Shown: positions 29,164 to 39,536, counted from the first letter of the stretch. The stretch: 64,000 nucleotides of DNA from Pedobacter sp. Bi126 (GCF_918698245.1 NZ_CAKKMS010000009.1:1-64000); one strand, 5' to 3'. Notes: generated by a model from the sequence alone, not told the origin. Numbers and translations: made by a program.

Positions 29164-30744
29164 ATGAAACATATTAAACTATACATACTCATTTTATTCG
29201 CCGCTACCACAATAATAAGCGGCTGTAAAAAAGACTTTCTGGATAGAGCGCCCTTGTCGCAAATAACAACAGATAATTTTTATAAGAGCGCTGCGGATTT
29301 AAGGCTTGCCACAGCTGCCATTTACGCGCAACCATGGAATGATTGGAACACTTTTCCTTTGCTTGGTATCGGCGACATTCTGAGCGGCAATATGTTGCAG
29401 CCTTATAATGCCGACCTTGCCCAGTTGACTTCCTTTGCGGTAACTAGCAATAATTCACAGATTGGTACATCTTGGCGCTGTTTTTATAAAATAGTGGCGC
29501 ATTGTAACACCAATATTAAGGCAATCACTAATAAAGTACCAGATAGCGTATCCCTCAAAAGTAGAAATGGGGCGCTTGGCGAACTGAAGTTTTTGCGTGC
29601 CACTGCATATTTTCATTTGGCACAGTTATGGGGAGCAGTACCCATCATTGAGGATAATGATAAATTAATACAAAATCCCCTGTTGCCACGTCACCGGCTG
29701 AGCGATGTTTACAAATTTATCATCAGCGACTTAAGGTTTGCCGCAGGCGCGTTGCCGCCACGCGATCAGACGGGAAGGGTAACTACCTGGTCTGCCCAGG
29801 GTATGCTGGCCAAAGTATATTTAACAAAAGCTGGTATCAGCGGAAGCAGAAGCCAGTCAGATTTAGACAGTGCTGCATTTTTTGCTAAAAATGTGATCAA
29901 TACTAGTGGATTAACCCTTTTGCCAAGTTATTACAATTTGTTCAGAACACAGTTTAATGATAACCAGGAATCACTTTTTGCCTTTCAGTGGGCACCTGGT
30001 GTAGGTTATGGAAATGGTAATGCGATCCAGACCCAGTTTGCACCCAGCGGAAGCATAGTTCCTCCTGGTGGAGGATGGGGCGGTGCCATTGGACCAACCG
30101 TTGATCTTGATACCTTATATACACCTCAGGATTCTATACGGCGCAAAGCGACTTTCATGCTTACAGGCGATCACTATCCCGAACTGAATGCTGCTGGCGG
30201 AGGATATACCGCAACCTCATGCAGTGTTAAAAAGCATATTGTTGGTACTGCCATCGATAATAATTCACCAACGATGGACATCTGGTCTTCTAGCGAACAT
30301 AATGCGGTTTTACGCCTGGCCGATGTTTATCTGGTATATGTTGAGGCCTTACTAGGTACCAGTAGTTCAACTTCTGATGCAGAGGCATTAAGGGTTTTTA
30401 ACATGGTAAGGAAAAGGGCTGGTGTTGATCCGGTAACAACAATTACTACAGAAACACTTAGAAATGAAAGAAGGATTGAGCTTGCATTTGAAGGGCAGTA
30501 CTGGTTTGATCTGGTTCGCCTTTCATATTATAATCCACAAGGGGCTATTAACTTATTGAACAATCAGATTCAGAAGAAAACCAGGGTTCAGTTTGCTTAT
30601 GATCCGGCTACAGGGAAGAAGACCAGAAATAACAATGGGATCGTGATTACTGCACCTACCATTGCAACCTTTACTTTGCCTATACCGGCCACAGAGATAA
30701 CTGCCGATCCGAAATTATTGGATCCACCAGTGGCATATTATTAA
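29164..30744 (+). CDS. SusD/RagB-type glycan-binding lipoprotein
   Basis: 526 residues with lipid-box Cys21 (TTIISGCKK). Family hallmarks are DFLDRAPLSQIT near the start, the helical TPR-like region (LGELKFLRATAYFHLAQLWG) and the C-terminal NERRIELAFEGQYWFDLVR. It forms the lid of the neighbouring SusC barrel and binds the glycan on the cell surface. Confidence 0.96.
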   Translation: MKHIKLYILILFAATTIISGCKKDFLDRAPLSQITTDNFYKSAADLRLATAAIYAQPWNDWNTFPLLGIGDILSGNMLQPYNADLAQLTSFAVTSNNSQIGTSWRCFYKIVAHCNTNIKAITNKVPDSVSLKSRNGALGELKFLRATAYFHLAQLWGAVPIIEDNDKLIQNPLLPRHRLSDVYKFIISDLRFAAGALPPRDQTGRVTTWSAQGMLAKVYLTKAGISGSRSQSDLDSAAFFAKNVINTSGLTLLPSYYNLFRTQFNDNQESLFAFQWAPGVGYGNGNAIQTQFAPSGSIVPPGGGWGGAIGPTVDLDTLYTPQDSIRRKATFMLTGDHYPELNAAGGGYTATSCSVKKHIVGTAIDNNSPTMDIWSSSEHNAVLRLADVYLVYVEALLGTSSSTSDAEALRVFNMVRKRAGVDPVTTITTETLRNERRIELAFEGQYWFDLVRLSYYNPQGAINLLNNQIQKKTRVQFAYDPATGKKTRNNNGIVITAPTIATFTLPIPATEITADPKLLDPPVAYY

Positions 30745-30776
30745 TTAGGACTAATTTATTTTTAATCAAAAAAGAT

Positions 30777-31991
30777 ATGAAAAATCTGTTAAACAGGGCC
30801 AATAGCCATTTGTTACTTATTTTAGTTGCAATAATATTTTTTGCAGTTCAAGGCTGTAAAAAAGATGCATCCTCATCATCATCATCAGGTCCGCCGGTTA
30901 TTACAGGTGTACGTAATTATGTACCCAGTCCGGGCGATTCGCTCCTAACCAGAGTAGGAACCGGAAAATGGGTTGTAATTACAGGGAGTAACCTAAAAGG
31001 GGCACTCCAGATTTATTTTAACGGAGTAAAGGGCTCATTTAACGATGCTTGGTTTTCTGATACCAGTGCAATCGTATTAATGCCGGCAGTAATTCCATTC
31101 CCTTTGGTAGAGCCTTCGCAGCTTAATACCATACGTTTTGTAACTACAAAGGGCGAAACGACCTTTTCATTTCCGATCGTTGCTCCTGCACCCACGATTT
31201 CCGAAATATCAAATGAAAGCGCCAATCCCGGCGATAGCGTTACGATAAAAGGATTAAATTTCTTTTTTATTCAACGGGTGAGCTATGCGGGGGTAGAGGT
31301 TACGGGCTTTAAGGGCGCAAATGATGGTACCGTTATAAGTATGGCAGTTCCTGCAAGTGTTTCAACACCTGGGCCTGTTATTGTGACCACAAAATCGGGT
31401 ACAGCCACCACCTTTTACAACGTTCATGATTTTACAACAGGTGTCTTAAATAACTATGATGGTATAAATACCTTTAGCTGGGGTTCCGATGTTTCGAACA
31501 GCGCTGTTAATTTCCCTGGGAATAATGGTAATTATGGGATATTAAAAGCCACAAATATCCCTGCTGGTAATGGAAGCTGGTGGGAAGGCGGACGTTCCAT
31601 CAATACCAACGCTGTTCAATGGGTTCCTACAGCCAATTTGCAAGATACCCTGAACAAGTATTCATTAAAATTTGAAATAGCGGTTAAGAAGCCGTGGACC
31701 GATGGTTCCATTCAGATTGTTAAAGACTATACATTTACCTATTCTGCTTTTTATCGCCCTTGGAAAAATGCAAACGGGTCTAACGGTTCATTTAAAACAA
31801 ATGGCTGGCAAACAGTCACTGTTCCATTATCGAACTTTTTAAAGAACGGACTGCCATCTCCAACCTTAACCGAGTTACTCGGTTCGACCGGAAACGGAGC
31901 AATCAACGTCACTTTTACCAATGATGGTTCAACGGTGGTCACCGATTTTGAAGCCGCTATTGATAATATCAGGATAGTAAAAACAAGATAA
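30777..31991 (+). CDS. Surface glycan-binding protein with IPT/TIG domains (SGBP-B-like)
   Basis: 404 residues: lipoprotein signal with Cys27 (VQGCKKD), a Ser-rich linker, two IPT/TIG-type Ig folds (about 40-130 and 135-215), and a C-terminal beta-sandwich of about 180 residues (SWWEGG, FYRPWKNANG, DFEAAIDNIRIV). This order matches the SGBP-B xyloglucan-binding proteins of Bacteroides XyGULs. It would hold the polysaccharide at the surface for SusCD and the GH5. A related SGBP for another beta-glucan is possible. Confidence 0.82.
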   Translation: MKNLLNRANSHLLLILVAIIFFAVQGCKKDASSSSSSGPPVITGVRNYVPSPGDSLLTRVGTGKWVVITGSNLKGALQIYFNGVKGSFNDAWFSDTSAIVLMPAVIPFPLVEPSQLNTIRFVTTKGETTFSFPIVAPAPTISEISNESANPGDSVTIKGLNFFFIQRVSYAGVEVTGFKGANDGTVISMAVPASVSTPGPVIVTTKSGTATTFYNVHDFTTGVLNNYDGINTFSWGSDVSNSAVNFPGNNGNYGILKATNIPAGNGSWWEGGRSINTNAVQWVPTANLQDTLNKYSLKFEIAVKKPWTDGSIQIVKDYTFTYSAFYRPWKNANGSNGSFKTNGWQTVTVPLSNFLKNGLPSPTLTELLGSTGNGAINVTFTNDGSTVVTDFEAAIDNIRIVKTR

Positions 31992-31999
31992 GCAATACC

Positions 32000-32066
32000 A
32001 TCGGCCCGTAATTTTACGGGCCGGTATGCTTTAATTATAGTAACGAAGATTTTCTATCATCTTCGG
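32000..32066. terminator. Two consecutive hairpins after the SGBP gene
   Basis: CGGCCCGTAA/TTACGGGCCG (about 32001-32022) is a strong stem. A second, CGAAGAT/ATCTTCG-type stem, follows at 32043-32066, just before the GH5 start at 32085. They may attenuate or process the transcript so that SusCD-SGBP mRNA exceeds the downstream enzyme mRNA. Confidence 0.5.
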
Positions 32067-32084
32067 AAGAAAATAAATAAACTT

Positions 32085-33563
32085 ATGAGCCGCTTCGGAA
32101 ATGTAAAAATAAAAGGATGCCTATATATGTTGGTATTGCTCGCCTTTAGCTTGCTTACCGCATATTGTAAAAAGAAAGAAGAAGTTCAACCCCAGCTCAA
32201 CATTTCTACATCGGATGTTGCTTTTCTGCCTGATGGAGGCATCTCCAATATAACGGTTACCAGCAATGGTAAATGGAACACTAAAAACCCTGCCGATGTT
32301 TGGTTGCAGGTTAGCCAGACCGCAGGAAGTGAAGGAAATACTGAATTAAAGTTAACCGCAATGCCTAACCTTACAGGTGTTTCCCGTTCTGCGGTAATGG
32401 TGGTTAACTCGGATAACGGACAGGCCCGAAGGGTTACGATCTCGCAAACGAGCACGCTATATCCTTCCTATAATACATCGCCCAAAGCCCCTGACCAAAC
32501 AGGTATGGGCAGCACAGCGGTACAACTGGCGGCGAAAATGAATTTGGGTCTGAATATTGGGAATACAATGGAAGCTCAGGGCGGCGAAACGGGTTGGGGT
32601 AACCCCCAGATTACCGAATCGTATGTGAAATTTGTAAAACAGACAGGTTTTAATGCCATACGCATTCCTTGCGCCTGGAACTGGAAACATTTGAGCGATG
32701 AGCAAAAGGCTACCATCGATCCTGCATGGCTTAACCGTGTTAAAGAAGTAATTAAATATTGTGTAGACAATGATATGTATGTGCTGCTGAATATCCACTG
32801 GGATGGGGGCTGGCTGGATCAGAATATCAACCAAGCGAAGAAAGATCTGGTTAATGCGAAACAAAAGGCCTTATGGGAGCAGATTGCTACAACCATGAGA
32901 GATTTTGATGAGCACCTGATGTTTGCCAGTGCAAATGAACCTCCTGCCGAAAATGCAGAACAGATGGCAATATTAAACAGTTACCACCAAACATTTATAA
33001 ATACCGTTCGCGCTACAGGTGGCAGGAACAGCTATCGGGTGCTGGTTGTTCAGGGGCCAGGTACTGATTTCGAAAAAACAAATAATCTGATGAATACCCT
33101 TCCAACAGACCAGGTACCTAACCGCATGATGGTTGAAGTGCATAACTATACCCCATCTCAATTTACAATATTGCTTGATGGTGATGCCAGCTGGGGTAAA
33201 ATGTTCTACTACTGGGGAACGGGGCATCATTCGGTTACCGATCCGAGCCGAAATGCAACCTGGGGTGAAGAAAATGAAGTATCAAGATTATATGCATTGA
33301 TGAAAGCCAAGTTTGTCGATAAAGGAATTCCGGTAATACTGGGTGAATACGCAGCTTTCAGGAGAACAAATCCCAATTACCTGCCTTCAGATATGGCAAA
33401 ACACAATGAGGCGATAGATTATTGGACAACTTATTCAACCCAACAGGCCATTAAATCTGGCCTTAAGCCATTCTTTTGGGAACAAGGCAGCGTTTTAGAC
33501 CGTAGAAATAATAAAGTTCTCGATCAGGGGATCGTAAATGCCCTTATAGCTGGATCTAAATAA
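32085..33563 (+). CDS. BACON-GH5 (subfamily 4-type) endo-glucanase lipoprotein
   Basis: 492 residues. Lipid-box Cys28 (LLTAYCKKK), a BACON domain (about 36-122, TVTSNGKW...ISQT), then GH5 with LNIGNTMEA, WGNP, FNAIRIPCAWNW, LNIHWDGGW, acid/base E285 in ANEP and nucleophile E421 in LGEYA. BACON-GH5_4 is the plan of the surface endo-xyloglucanase of Bacteroides XyGULs, where BACON acts mainly as a spacer. It probably makes the first cut at the cell surface. Closely related to the protein at 58629 and, without BACON, to the one at 23305. Confidence 0.93.
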   Translation: MSRFGNVKIKGCLYMLVLLAFSLLTAYCKKKEEVQPQLNISTSDVAFLPDGGISNITVTSNGKWNTKNPADVWLQVSQTAGSEGNTELKLTAMPNLTGVSRSAVMVVNSDNGQARRVTISQTSTLYPSYNTSPKAPDQTGMGSTAVQLAAKMNLGLNIGNTMEAQGGETGWGNPQITESYVKFVKQTGFNAIRIPCAWNWKHLSDEQKATIDPAWLNRVKEVIKYCVDNDMYVLLNIHWDGGWLDQNINQAKKDLVNAKQKALWEQIATTMRDFDEHLMFASANEPPAENAEQMAILNSYHQTFINTVRATGGRNSYRVLVVQGPGTDFEKTNNLMNTLPTDQVPNRMMVEVHNYTPSQFTILLDGDASWGKMFYYWGTGHHSVTDPSRNATWGEENEVSRLYALMKAKFVDKGIPVILGEYAAFRRTNPNYLPSDMAKHNEAIDYWTTYSTQQAIKSGLKPFFWEQGSVLDRRNNKVLDQGIVNALIAGSK

Positions 33564-33594
33564 AAGCAGCTATAGTTATACATTAAGAAGTAAT

Positions 33595-33625
33595 AAATCT
33601 ACGGTTCTTCAAGGGCCGTAGATTT
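33595..33625 (+). terminator. Terminator-like hairpin after GH5
   Basis: AAATCTACGG pairs with CCGTAGATTT across a ten-base loop and is followed by TGG. Located 32 bases after the GH5 stop. Confidence 0.6.
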
Positions 33626-33717
33626 TGGTAAATATAAATCTCCCGGCCAGGTGGAAGCTTAGCAATTGATGGATGAAAACCTCCATCTCCGAGAGAGAAT
33701 GATTATACACACAAATA

Positions 33718-35670
33718 ATGAGCGTACGAATACAAGCCTGGTTTATATTTTTTATATTGCTCCTTTTTATCCAGGTAAAAGGTTATACCCAGATTGTTCT
33801 GCCAAAAATTTTTGGCGATAATATGGTTTTACAAAGAGGCATTAAAATTCCGGTTTGGGGAAACGCTACGCCCGGCGCACATATCATAGCTGAGCTCGGG
33901 CGATTCCGTGCTGTCGCGATAGCAGATCATAAGGGAAAATGGATGGTCCGTTTTCCGGTGCATAAAGCAGGCGGCCCCTATGCACTTAAAATTTCAGAAC
34001 AGGGAAAACCGGAATCAGAAACCAAGCTTAATGGAATCCTTATTGGCGATGTATGGCTGGCTTCCGGGCAATCGAATATGGAGTGGCAGGTAAAGCAATC
34101 CTTGAATGCAGATAATGAAATTGCAAATGCCAATTACCCCGAAATACGCCTGCTTCAGGTAGCGCACGATAAGAAATTAACACCACAGTACAATATCCCA
34201 GGGGGAACGTGGGAAGTTTGTAATCCTGTAAACGTGCCGCAGTTTTCGGCTGTTGCCTATTATTTTGCCCGAAAAATACATCATGATCAGCGTGTTCCCA
34301 TTGGCATTATCCAAAGCACCTGGGGAGGCACGCCTATAGAATCGTGGACAAGCCGGGCGCAATTGCTGACTTCACCGGTAACCAAAACAAATATAGCTGC
34401 CAACGATACTTTAAGTGAACAAAGTTTTGTAAATGATAGCCTTAAGCTGATCCGCTTCTGGGATATCGTATATCATCCGCAAAATAATACAGATAAAATA
34501 ATATCAGCAACCGGGTATGACGATTCGGGCTGGCCGACTGTAGAAATGCCCCGGCTGATCAAAGATTTTGGCATCGGGCCTTATGAAGGGATGGTATGGC
34601 TGCGTAAAAAGATAACCTTGCCCGAATCCTTTTCCGGAAAAGACTTAACCCTGCATCTCGGGCACCCGGAGATGAACTATTCGATGTATTTCAATGGCGA
34701 AGAAATCTGTAAAACCATATGGAACAGTGATCCGAAACAATCCCATACCATTCCTGCTAAATTAATTAGAAAAGGTGAAAATACGATTAGCCTCAGGGTA
34801 GCAATGTTATGGGGTGGCGGTGGCTTAAATCCTCCAGCGGAGCGAATTAATATCACTGATGGTACCATTAAAGTTTCCTTAGCTGGAAAATGGCGCTACC
34901 AAAAAGACCTTGAACCAGGTTTGCCCAAAATAAAAAACTATCAAAATTATCCCTCATTGCTGTTCAATGCAATGATCAATCCGGTTATTCCTTTTGGAAT
35001 CAAAGGATTTCTCTGGTACCAGGGAGAAGCCAATGAGGCTGACGCCTATAACTACCGAAAGTTATTTCCCATGCTGATTGACGACTGGCGAAAACGTTGG
35101 AAACAGGGCAATCTGCCATTTCTGTATGTTCAGCTCGCAAATTTCAAAACAAGAAAGCCGCTTCCTTCCGAAAGTGAATGGGCCGAACTGAGGGAAGCCC
35201 AAACGTTAACATTATTGCAACCCAATACTGATATGGCCTGCATCATCGATATCGGTGAAGCAGATAATATCCACCCAGTAAACAAACAGGAGGTTGGCCG
35301 GCGCCTGGCATTAAATGCCAATAAACTGGTGTATAAACAAAACGTAACAGCATCGGGGCCTTTGTATAAAAGTTATCGGAAAGAAGCAAATCGCATCTAC
35401 ATCAATTTTGCCAATGCTTCAGCTGGCCTTAGAAGCAAAGATGCCAAAGAAATAACAGGCTTCTCGGTAGCGGGTAATGATCAACAGTTTTACTGGGCGA
35501 AAGCCACCATAAAGGGAAAATATGTGGTGGTTTATGCCGATCAGGTGCGAGATCCTAAAGCGGTACGTTATGCCTGGGCTGACAATCCGGAATGTAACCT
35601 GATAAATTTCGAAGGTCTGCCTGCCATCCCTTTCAGAACAGATAATTGGAAAGGAATTACACAAAAATAA
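33718..35670 (+). CDS. SASA-type carbohydrate acetylesterase (sialate O-acetylesterase family)
   Basis: 650 residues with signal peptide (KGYTQ). SGNH/SASA motifs are the nucleophile S119 in GQSNMEW and the D516/H519 pair in ADNIHP. A jelly-roll insertion of about 130 residues (SGWPTVEMPRL...YFNGEEI) splits the catalytic domain, as in the CE20-type xyloglucan acetylesterases of Xanthomonas. Here it probably removes acetyl groups from imported oligosaccharides in the periplasm. The old name refers to sialic acid, for which there is no other evidence in the locus. Confidence 0.85.
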   Translation: MSVRIQAWFIFFILLLFIQVKGYTQIVLPKIFGDNMVLQRGIKIPVWGNATPGAHIIAELGRFRAVAIADHKGKWMVRFPVHKAGGPYALKISEQGKPESETKLNGILIGDVWLASGQSNMEWQVKQSLNADNEIANANYPEIRLLQVAHDKKLTPQYNIPGGTWEVCNPVNVPQFSAVAYYFARKIHHDQRVPIGIIQSTWGGTPIESWTSRAQLLTSPVTKTNIAANDTLSEQSFVNDSLKLIRFWDIVYHPQNNTDKIISATGYDDSGWPTVEMPRLIKDFGIGPYEGMVWLRKKITLPESFSGKDLTLHLGHPEMNYSMYFNGEEICKTIWNSDPKQSHTIPAKLIRKGENTISLRVAMLWGGGGLNPPAERINITDGTIKVSLAGKWRYQKDLEPGLPKIKNYQNYPSLLFNAMINPVIPFGIKGFLWYQGEANEADAYNYRKLFPMLIDDWRKRWKQGNLPFLYVQLANFKTRKPLPSESEWAELREAQTLTLLQPNTDMACIIDIGEADNIHPVNKQEVGRRLALNANKLVYKQNVTASGPLYKSYRKEANRIYINFANASAGLRSKDAKEITGFSVAGNDQQFYWAKATIKGKYVVVYADQVRDPKAVRYAWADNPECNLINFEGLPAIPFRTDNWKGITQK

Positions 35671-35717
35671 TAAATAATCAATAACAGGTTAACCATACTT
35701 TTTACCGCATAAAATAT

Positions 35718-37229
35718 ATGAATAAAATTATAATCACAATTTTTTTGCTGCAGTTTAGCATTTGTGCAACAGCGCAGTACCAGGTAGCTCAGCACCCGAG
35801 GACACCGGGCTTCTATACGAATCCAATTTTTGCAGGGGATTATCCCGATCCCAGTATATTACGCGATGGGGATAATTATTACATGGTCCATTCATCCTTC
35901 GAATATTACCCGGGGTTATTAATCTGGCATTCAAAAGATCTGATCAACTGGAAACCGGTAACCCATGCTTTACACAAAAAAGTAGGTTCTGTGTATGCAC
36001 CCGATCTGGTGAAGTATAAAAATAAGTTTTATATCTATTTCCCTGCAAATGGTACCAACTATGTAGTAACCGCAGATTCGGTCGAGGGTAAATGGAGTGA
36101 ACCGGTTGACCTGAAAATCGGCAACATCGACCCCGGACATATTACAGATGAGCAGGGCAAAAGATATTTATTCTTTAGCGACGGAGGATTTGTGGCTTTA
36201 TCTGATGATGGCCTTTCCACCACAGGAAACCAAAAGAGTTCATACAAAGGTTGGCCCATCCCCAGAAACTGGTCTATTGAGTGTTTTTGCCTGGAAGGCC
36301 CTAAATTGATAAAAAAGGGAGGATACTATTATATTACTGTGGCCGAAGGTGGAACAGCAGGCCCGATAACGGGCCACATGGTCGTATCCGCACGGTCAAA
36401 ATCACTGTCCGGCCCATGGGAAAATTCTCCCTATAATCCGATTGTAAGAACAACAGAAAAATCTGAAAAATGGAGATCAAAAGGGCATGCTACCATAATT
36501 GATGATGTAAAAGGAAACTGGTGGATGGTGTTCCACGCTTACGAAAAAGACTTTTACAACAAAGGCCGCCAAACGATGCTTCTACCTATAGAATGGACAA
36601 AAGACGGCTGGTACAAAGTACCCACAGGTATAAACGACAGTAAACCGATCAAAAAGCCAAATTTGGCCCCTTCTAAAACCAATTTTAACCTGAACGACAA
36701 TTTTGCGGGTAATAAATTAAAATCTCAATGGCAATTCTTTGAAGAACTGGATACCAACAGGTTTAAATTGGCTAATAACAGCTTGTCTGTTAAAGCAAAG
36801 GGAAGTGCTATAGGCAATAGTTCTCCCTTATTATGCATACCTGAAGACCATTCCTACACCGTTGATGTTGAAGTATTAATTGAAGGAAAAGCAACTGCTG
36901 GCTTGGCGCTTTTTTACAACAGCACTGCATCTTCCGGGATACTGGCCAACAATAAAGATATCGTAGCCGATTTGCGTGGCTGGAGGGCTCCGGCTGAAAA
37001 AAATGTAGTGAACAACCATGTGTTCGTGCGTCTTAAAAATGTAGAAAACACCGTAGATATGTATTACAGTAAAGATGGTGTGAAATGGAACAAAATTGAA
37101 AATTCCTTTGAGGTATCGGGCATGCACCACAATGTACTTAGCGGATTTTTGAGCTTAAGAATCGGCCTTTGTTCAATCGGAGAAGGAAAGGTAACTTTTA
37201 AAAACTTTAAGTATACTCCGATAAAATAG
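35718..37229 (+). CDS. GH43 family beta-xylosidase / alpha-L-arabinofuranosidase
   Basis: 503 residues; signal peptide to about 20. The five-bladed propeller carries the catalytic triad: base D44 in YPDPS, pKa modulator D138 in IDPGH, and acid E193 in CLEGPKLI. Residues about 315-503 form the beta-sandwich typical of two-domain GH43 enzymes (FNLNDNFAG...). In XyGULs such enzymes remove arabinofuranose from xyloglucan side chains; xylosidase activity is equally possible from sequence. Confidence 0.9.
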   Translation: MNKIIITIFLLQFSICATAQYQVAQHPRTPGFYTNPIFAGDYPDPSILRDGDNYYMVHSSFEYYPGLLIWHSKDLINWKPVTHALHKKVGSVYAPDLVKYKNKFYIYFPANGTNYVVTADSVEGKWSEPVDLKIGNIDPGHITDEQGKRYLFFSDGGFVALSDDGLSTTGNQKSSYKGWPIPRNWSIECFCLEGPKLIKKGGYYYITVAEGGTAGPITGHMVVSARSKSLSGPWENSPYNPIVRTTEKSEKWRSKGHATIIDDVKGNWWMVFHAYEKDFYNKGRQTMLLPIEWTKDGWYKVPTGINDSKPIKKPNLAPSKTNFNLNDNFAGNKLKSQWQFFEELDTNRFKLANNSLSVKAKGSAIGNSSPLLCIPEDHSYTVDVEVLIEGKATAGLALFYNSTASSGILANNKDIVADLRGWRAPAEKNVVNNHVFVRLKNVENTVDMYYSKDGVKWNKIENSFEVSGMHHNVLSGFLSLRIGLCSIGEGKVTFKNFKYTPIK

Positions 37230-37588
37230 ATATGATGTCAAACTGAGGGGTAATTTATTTTATAAAAATCAGTATGAATGACAGAGGGTTTTTAGTGCTA
37301 TGTGCCAGCGAGGAATCGTCATTGCGAGGAGGCCTTCTCAGCCAACAAAGCAATCTTACAACTATCGCTAGTAGCGAGCGCTTTAAGATTGCTTCGTGCC
37401 TCGCAATGACGATTCTTCTACTGGGATCTGTCAATGGTAGCGGAGTCGATTGCTTTTAATATATCGAAAAACAGGTCTTCGACTACGCTCTCCACAGGAG
37501 TCCTTTGGACAGACTGACATACTAATGATTTATAATAAAATTTAAACAGGCTCTAAAAATCAGAATAAATAATATTAACCTAATTAAA
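37230..37588. repeat. REP-like long inverted repeat between GH43 and GH27
   Basis: GAATCGTCATTGCGAGG at 37313-37329 is mirrored by CCTCGCAATGACGATTC at 37399-37415. Inner arms AAGCAATCTTA and TAAGATTGCTT add a second stem. This intergenic family (attgcgagg... / cctcgcaat) is also seen in part at 53100 and 53730. The rest of the gap is featureless up to the ATG at 37589. Confidence 0.75.
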
Positions 37589-39370
37589 ATGAGATATACG
37601 CTTACCTTGGTTTTGGCACTTGTTTTTAGTGTTATAAACGCACAAACAGCCCCAAAAAAATATCATCAATGGGCATTAACACCGCCTCTTGGTTGGAACA
37701 GCTGGGATTGTTTTGGAACAACCGTTACCGAACAGCAAATAAAAGAACAGGCAGATGCGATGGCAAAATACCTTTTGCCAAGCGGATACAACTACCTCAC
37801 AGTGGATATTCAATGGTATGAGCCTGAATCAAAAGGACATGCTTACGACCCGAAGGCGCTGCTTACCATGGATAAATATGGCCGCTTAACGCCAGGTTTG
37901 AAAAAGTTTCCTTCGGCTGCAGATGGAAAAGGTTTCAAACATCTTGCAGACTATGTGCACGCCAAAGGACTGAAATTCGGCATTCATATTATGCGCGGAA
38001 TTCCCCGTCAGGCTGTTGAAAAAAATACACCGGTACTCGGCACAAACATAAAAGCGCAGGATATTGCCATTAAAAGTTCTACCTGTCCATGGAATCCTGA
38101 TATGTACGGCGTTAATGCCAGTAGCCCCGGAGGTCAGGCTTACTATAATTCTATTGTGCAGATGTATGCTGACTGGGGAGTGGATTTTATCAAGTGCGAC
38201 GATATTTCGCGTCCTTATGATGATGTACAAAAAGCAGAAATTGAGGCGCTTCGCAAAGCAATAGATAAAACCGGGCGGCATATCCTGTTAAGTTTATCTC
38301 CGGGAGCAACGCCGGTTGAAATGGGCGATCATGTGATGAACCATGCCAATATGTGGCGTATCACCGACGATTTTTGGGATAAGTGGGGATTGTTGCAAGC
38401 GATGTTTGAGCGAATGGATGTGTGGACACCTTTTCGTGGGCCCGGACATTTCCCAGATGCCGATATGCTGCCTATCGGAATTGTTGAATTCAAACGCCCG
38501 ACCAATTTCACCAAAAGCGAACAATATACGCTGATGAGCCTTTGGGCTATTGGCCGTTCACCACTTATTTTTGGTGGAAATATGACTAAGCTTGACGATT
38601 TTACGAAGGAAATGCTTACCAATCCCGAAATGCTCAAAGTAAATCAACACAGCATAAATAACCGTCAGGTGTCGCGCGAAAAGAATCTGATCGTATGGAC
38701 AGCCGATGTGCCTGATAGCAAAGATAAGTATGTGGCCCTTTTCAACGCGCAAAGCAAGGGAGAGCATATTGATTTCAACAATGCCGATTATGTAAGTCCA
38801 ATAATTGCCGGCAATGGAAGTTCGCAAAAGGTAGAAGTATCGGTAAAAGACGGTAAAAAACTTGTTCTTCTCGTGAAAGATGGAGGCAACGGGTTTGATT
38901 CGGATCATATCGTTTGGGCAGATCCTGTCCTTCATGGCCCCAAAGGCGATCTAAAATTGACGAGCCTCAAATGGCTGAGTGCAACCTCAGGCTGGGGAGA
39001 TGCAAATGTAAATCGTACCTGCGACAACAACCCAATTATTATAAATAATGAAACACGAGAGGGAATTGGTGCTCATGCAGCGTCTGTGATCGTTTATCAA
39101 TTGCCTGAAGGATATGATTCTTTTACAGCAACTGGCTACGTAACACAAGAAAAAGGCTCAGTGACTTTTGGCGTTTTGGTTGATAAAGGAACATTAGATT
39201 TTCCCGACAAGGCCAATGTAAAAGTAAACTTTGAAGCTATTAATATAAAAGGCAAAGTAAAAGTGCGCGATTTGTGGAATCATAAAGATCTCGGAACTTT
39301 TGATGGGAGCTTTGAACGTGAATTGCCACAACATGGGGCTGGACTGTATCGGATAACGCCTTTGCGATAA
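37589..39370 (+). CDS. GH27 glycosidase with an NPCBM domain inserted in the C-terminal part
   Basis: 593 residues with signal peptide. The GH27 barrel has LTPPLGWNSWDCFG, nucleophile D204 in IKCDD and acid/base D261 in RITDD. The segment after the nucleophile reads DDISRPY instead of the usual DWC, so this is a diverged branch shared with the gene at 49138. Between the first strands of the C-terminal beta domain (about 400) and its last strands (VRDLWNHKDLG) lies a segment with LKWLSATSGWGDANVN and GIGAHAASVIVYQLP, an NPCBM-type module. Activity could be alpha-galactosidase or beta-L-arabinopyranosidase. Confidence 0.87.
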   Translation: MRYTLTLVLALVFSVINAQTAPKKYHQWALTPPLGWNSWDCFGTTVTEQQIKEQADAMAKYLLPSGYNYLTVDIQWYEPESKGHAYDPKALLTMDKYGRLTPGLKKFPSAADGKGFKHLADYVHAKGLKFGIHIMRGIPRQAVEKNTPVLGTNIKAQDIAIKSSTCPWNPDMYGVNASSPGGQAYYNSIVQMYADWGVDFIKCDDISRPYDDVQKAEIEALRKAIDKTGRHILLSLSPGATPVEMGDHVMNHANMWRITDDFWDKWGLLQAMFERMDVWTPFRGPGHFPDADMLPIGIVEFKRPTNFTKSEQYTLMSLWAIGRSPLIFGGNMTKLDDFTKEMLTNPEMLKVNQHSINNRQVSREKNLIVWTADVPDSKDKYVALFNAQSKGEHIDFNNADYVSPIIAGNGSSQKVEVSVKDGKKLVLLVKDGGNGFDSDHIVWADPVLHGPKGDLKLTSLKWLSATSGWGDANVNRTCDNNPIIINNETREGIGAHAASVIVYQLPEGYDSFTATGYVTQEKGSVTFGVLVDKGTLDFPDKANVKVNFEAINIKGKVKVRDLWNHKDLGTFDGSFERELPQHGAGLYRITPLR

Positions 39371-39406
39371 GATACTAGTGCTAAGTTATTATATGGATTG
39401 TCATTT

Positions 39407-39476
39407 TATACTCCCGCTGATTACGCGGAATACGCTGATTTAGATGTTCAGCGATTATCACCTAAATCAGCGGGAA
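39407..39476. repeat. REP-like inverted repeat
   Basis: CCCGCTGATT near 39413 pairs with AAATCAGCGGG near 39466; between them the GCTGATTTAGATG/CACCTAAATCAGC arms extend the stem. A common type of Bacteroidota intergenic repeat, between the GH27 and GH2 genes. Confidence 0.65.
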
Positions 39477-39536
39477 AATAGAACCGCCATTTACTATTAT
39501 AACATTTAATCATACAAATTAATATAACACAACAAA

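Noticed and set aside
33718..35670. Sialic-acid utilisation
   Set aside because: The only hint is the family name of the esterase; no sialidase, lyase or transporter is present.
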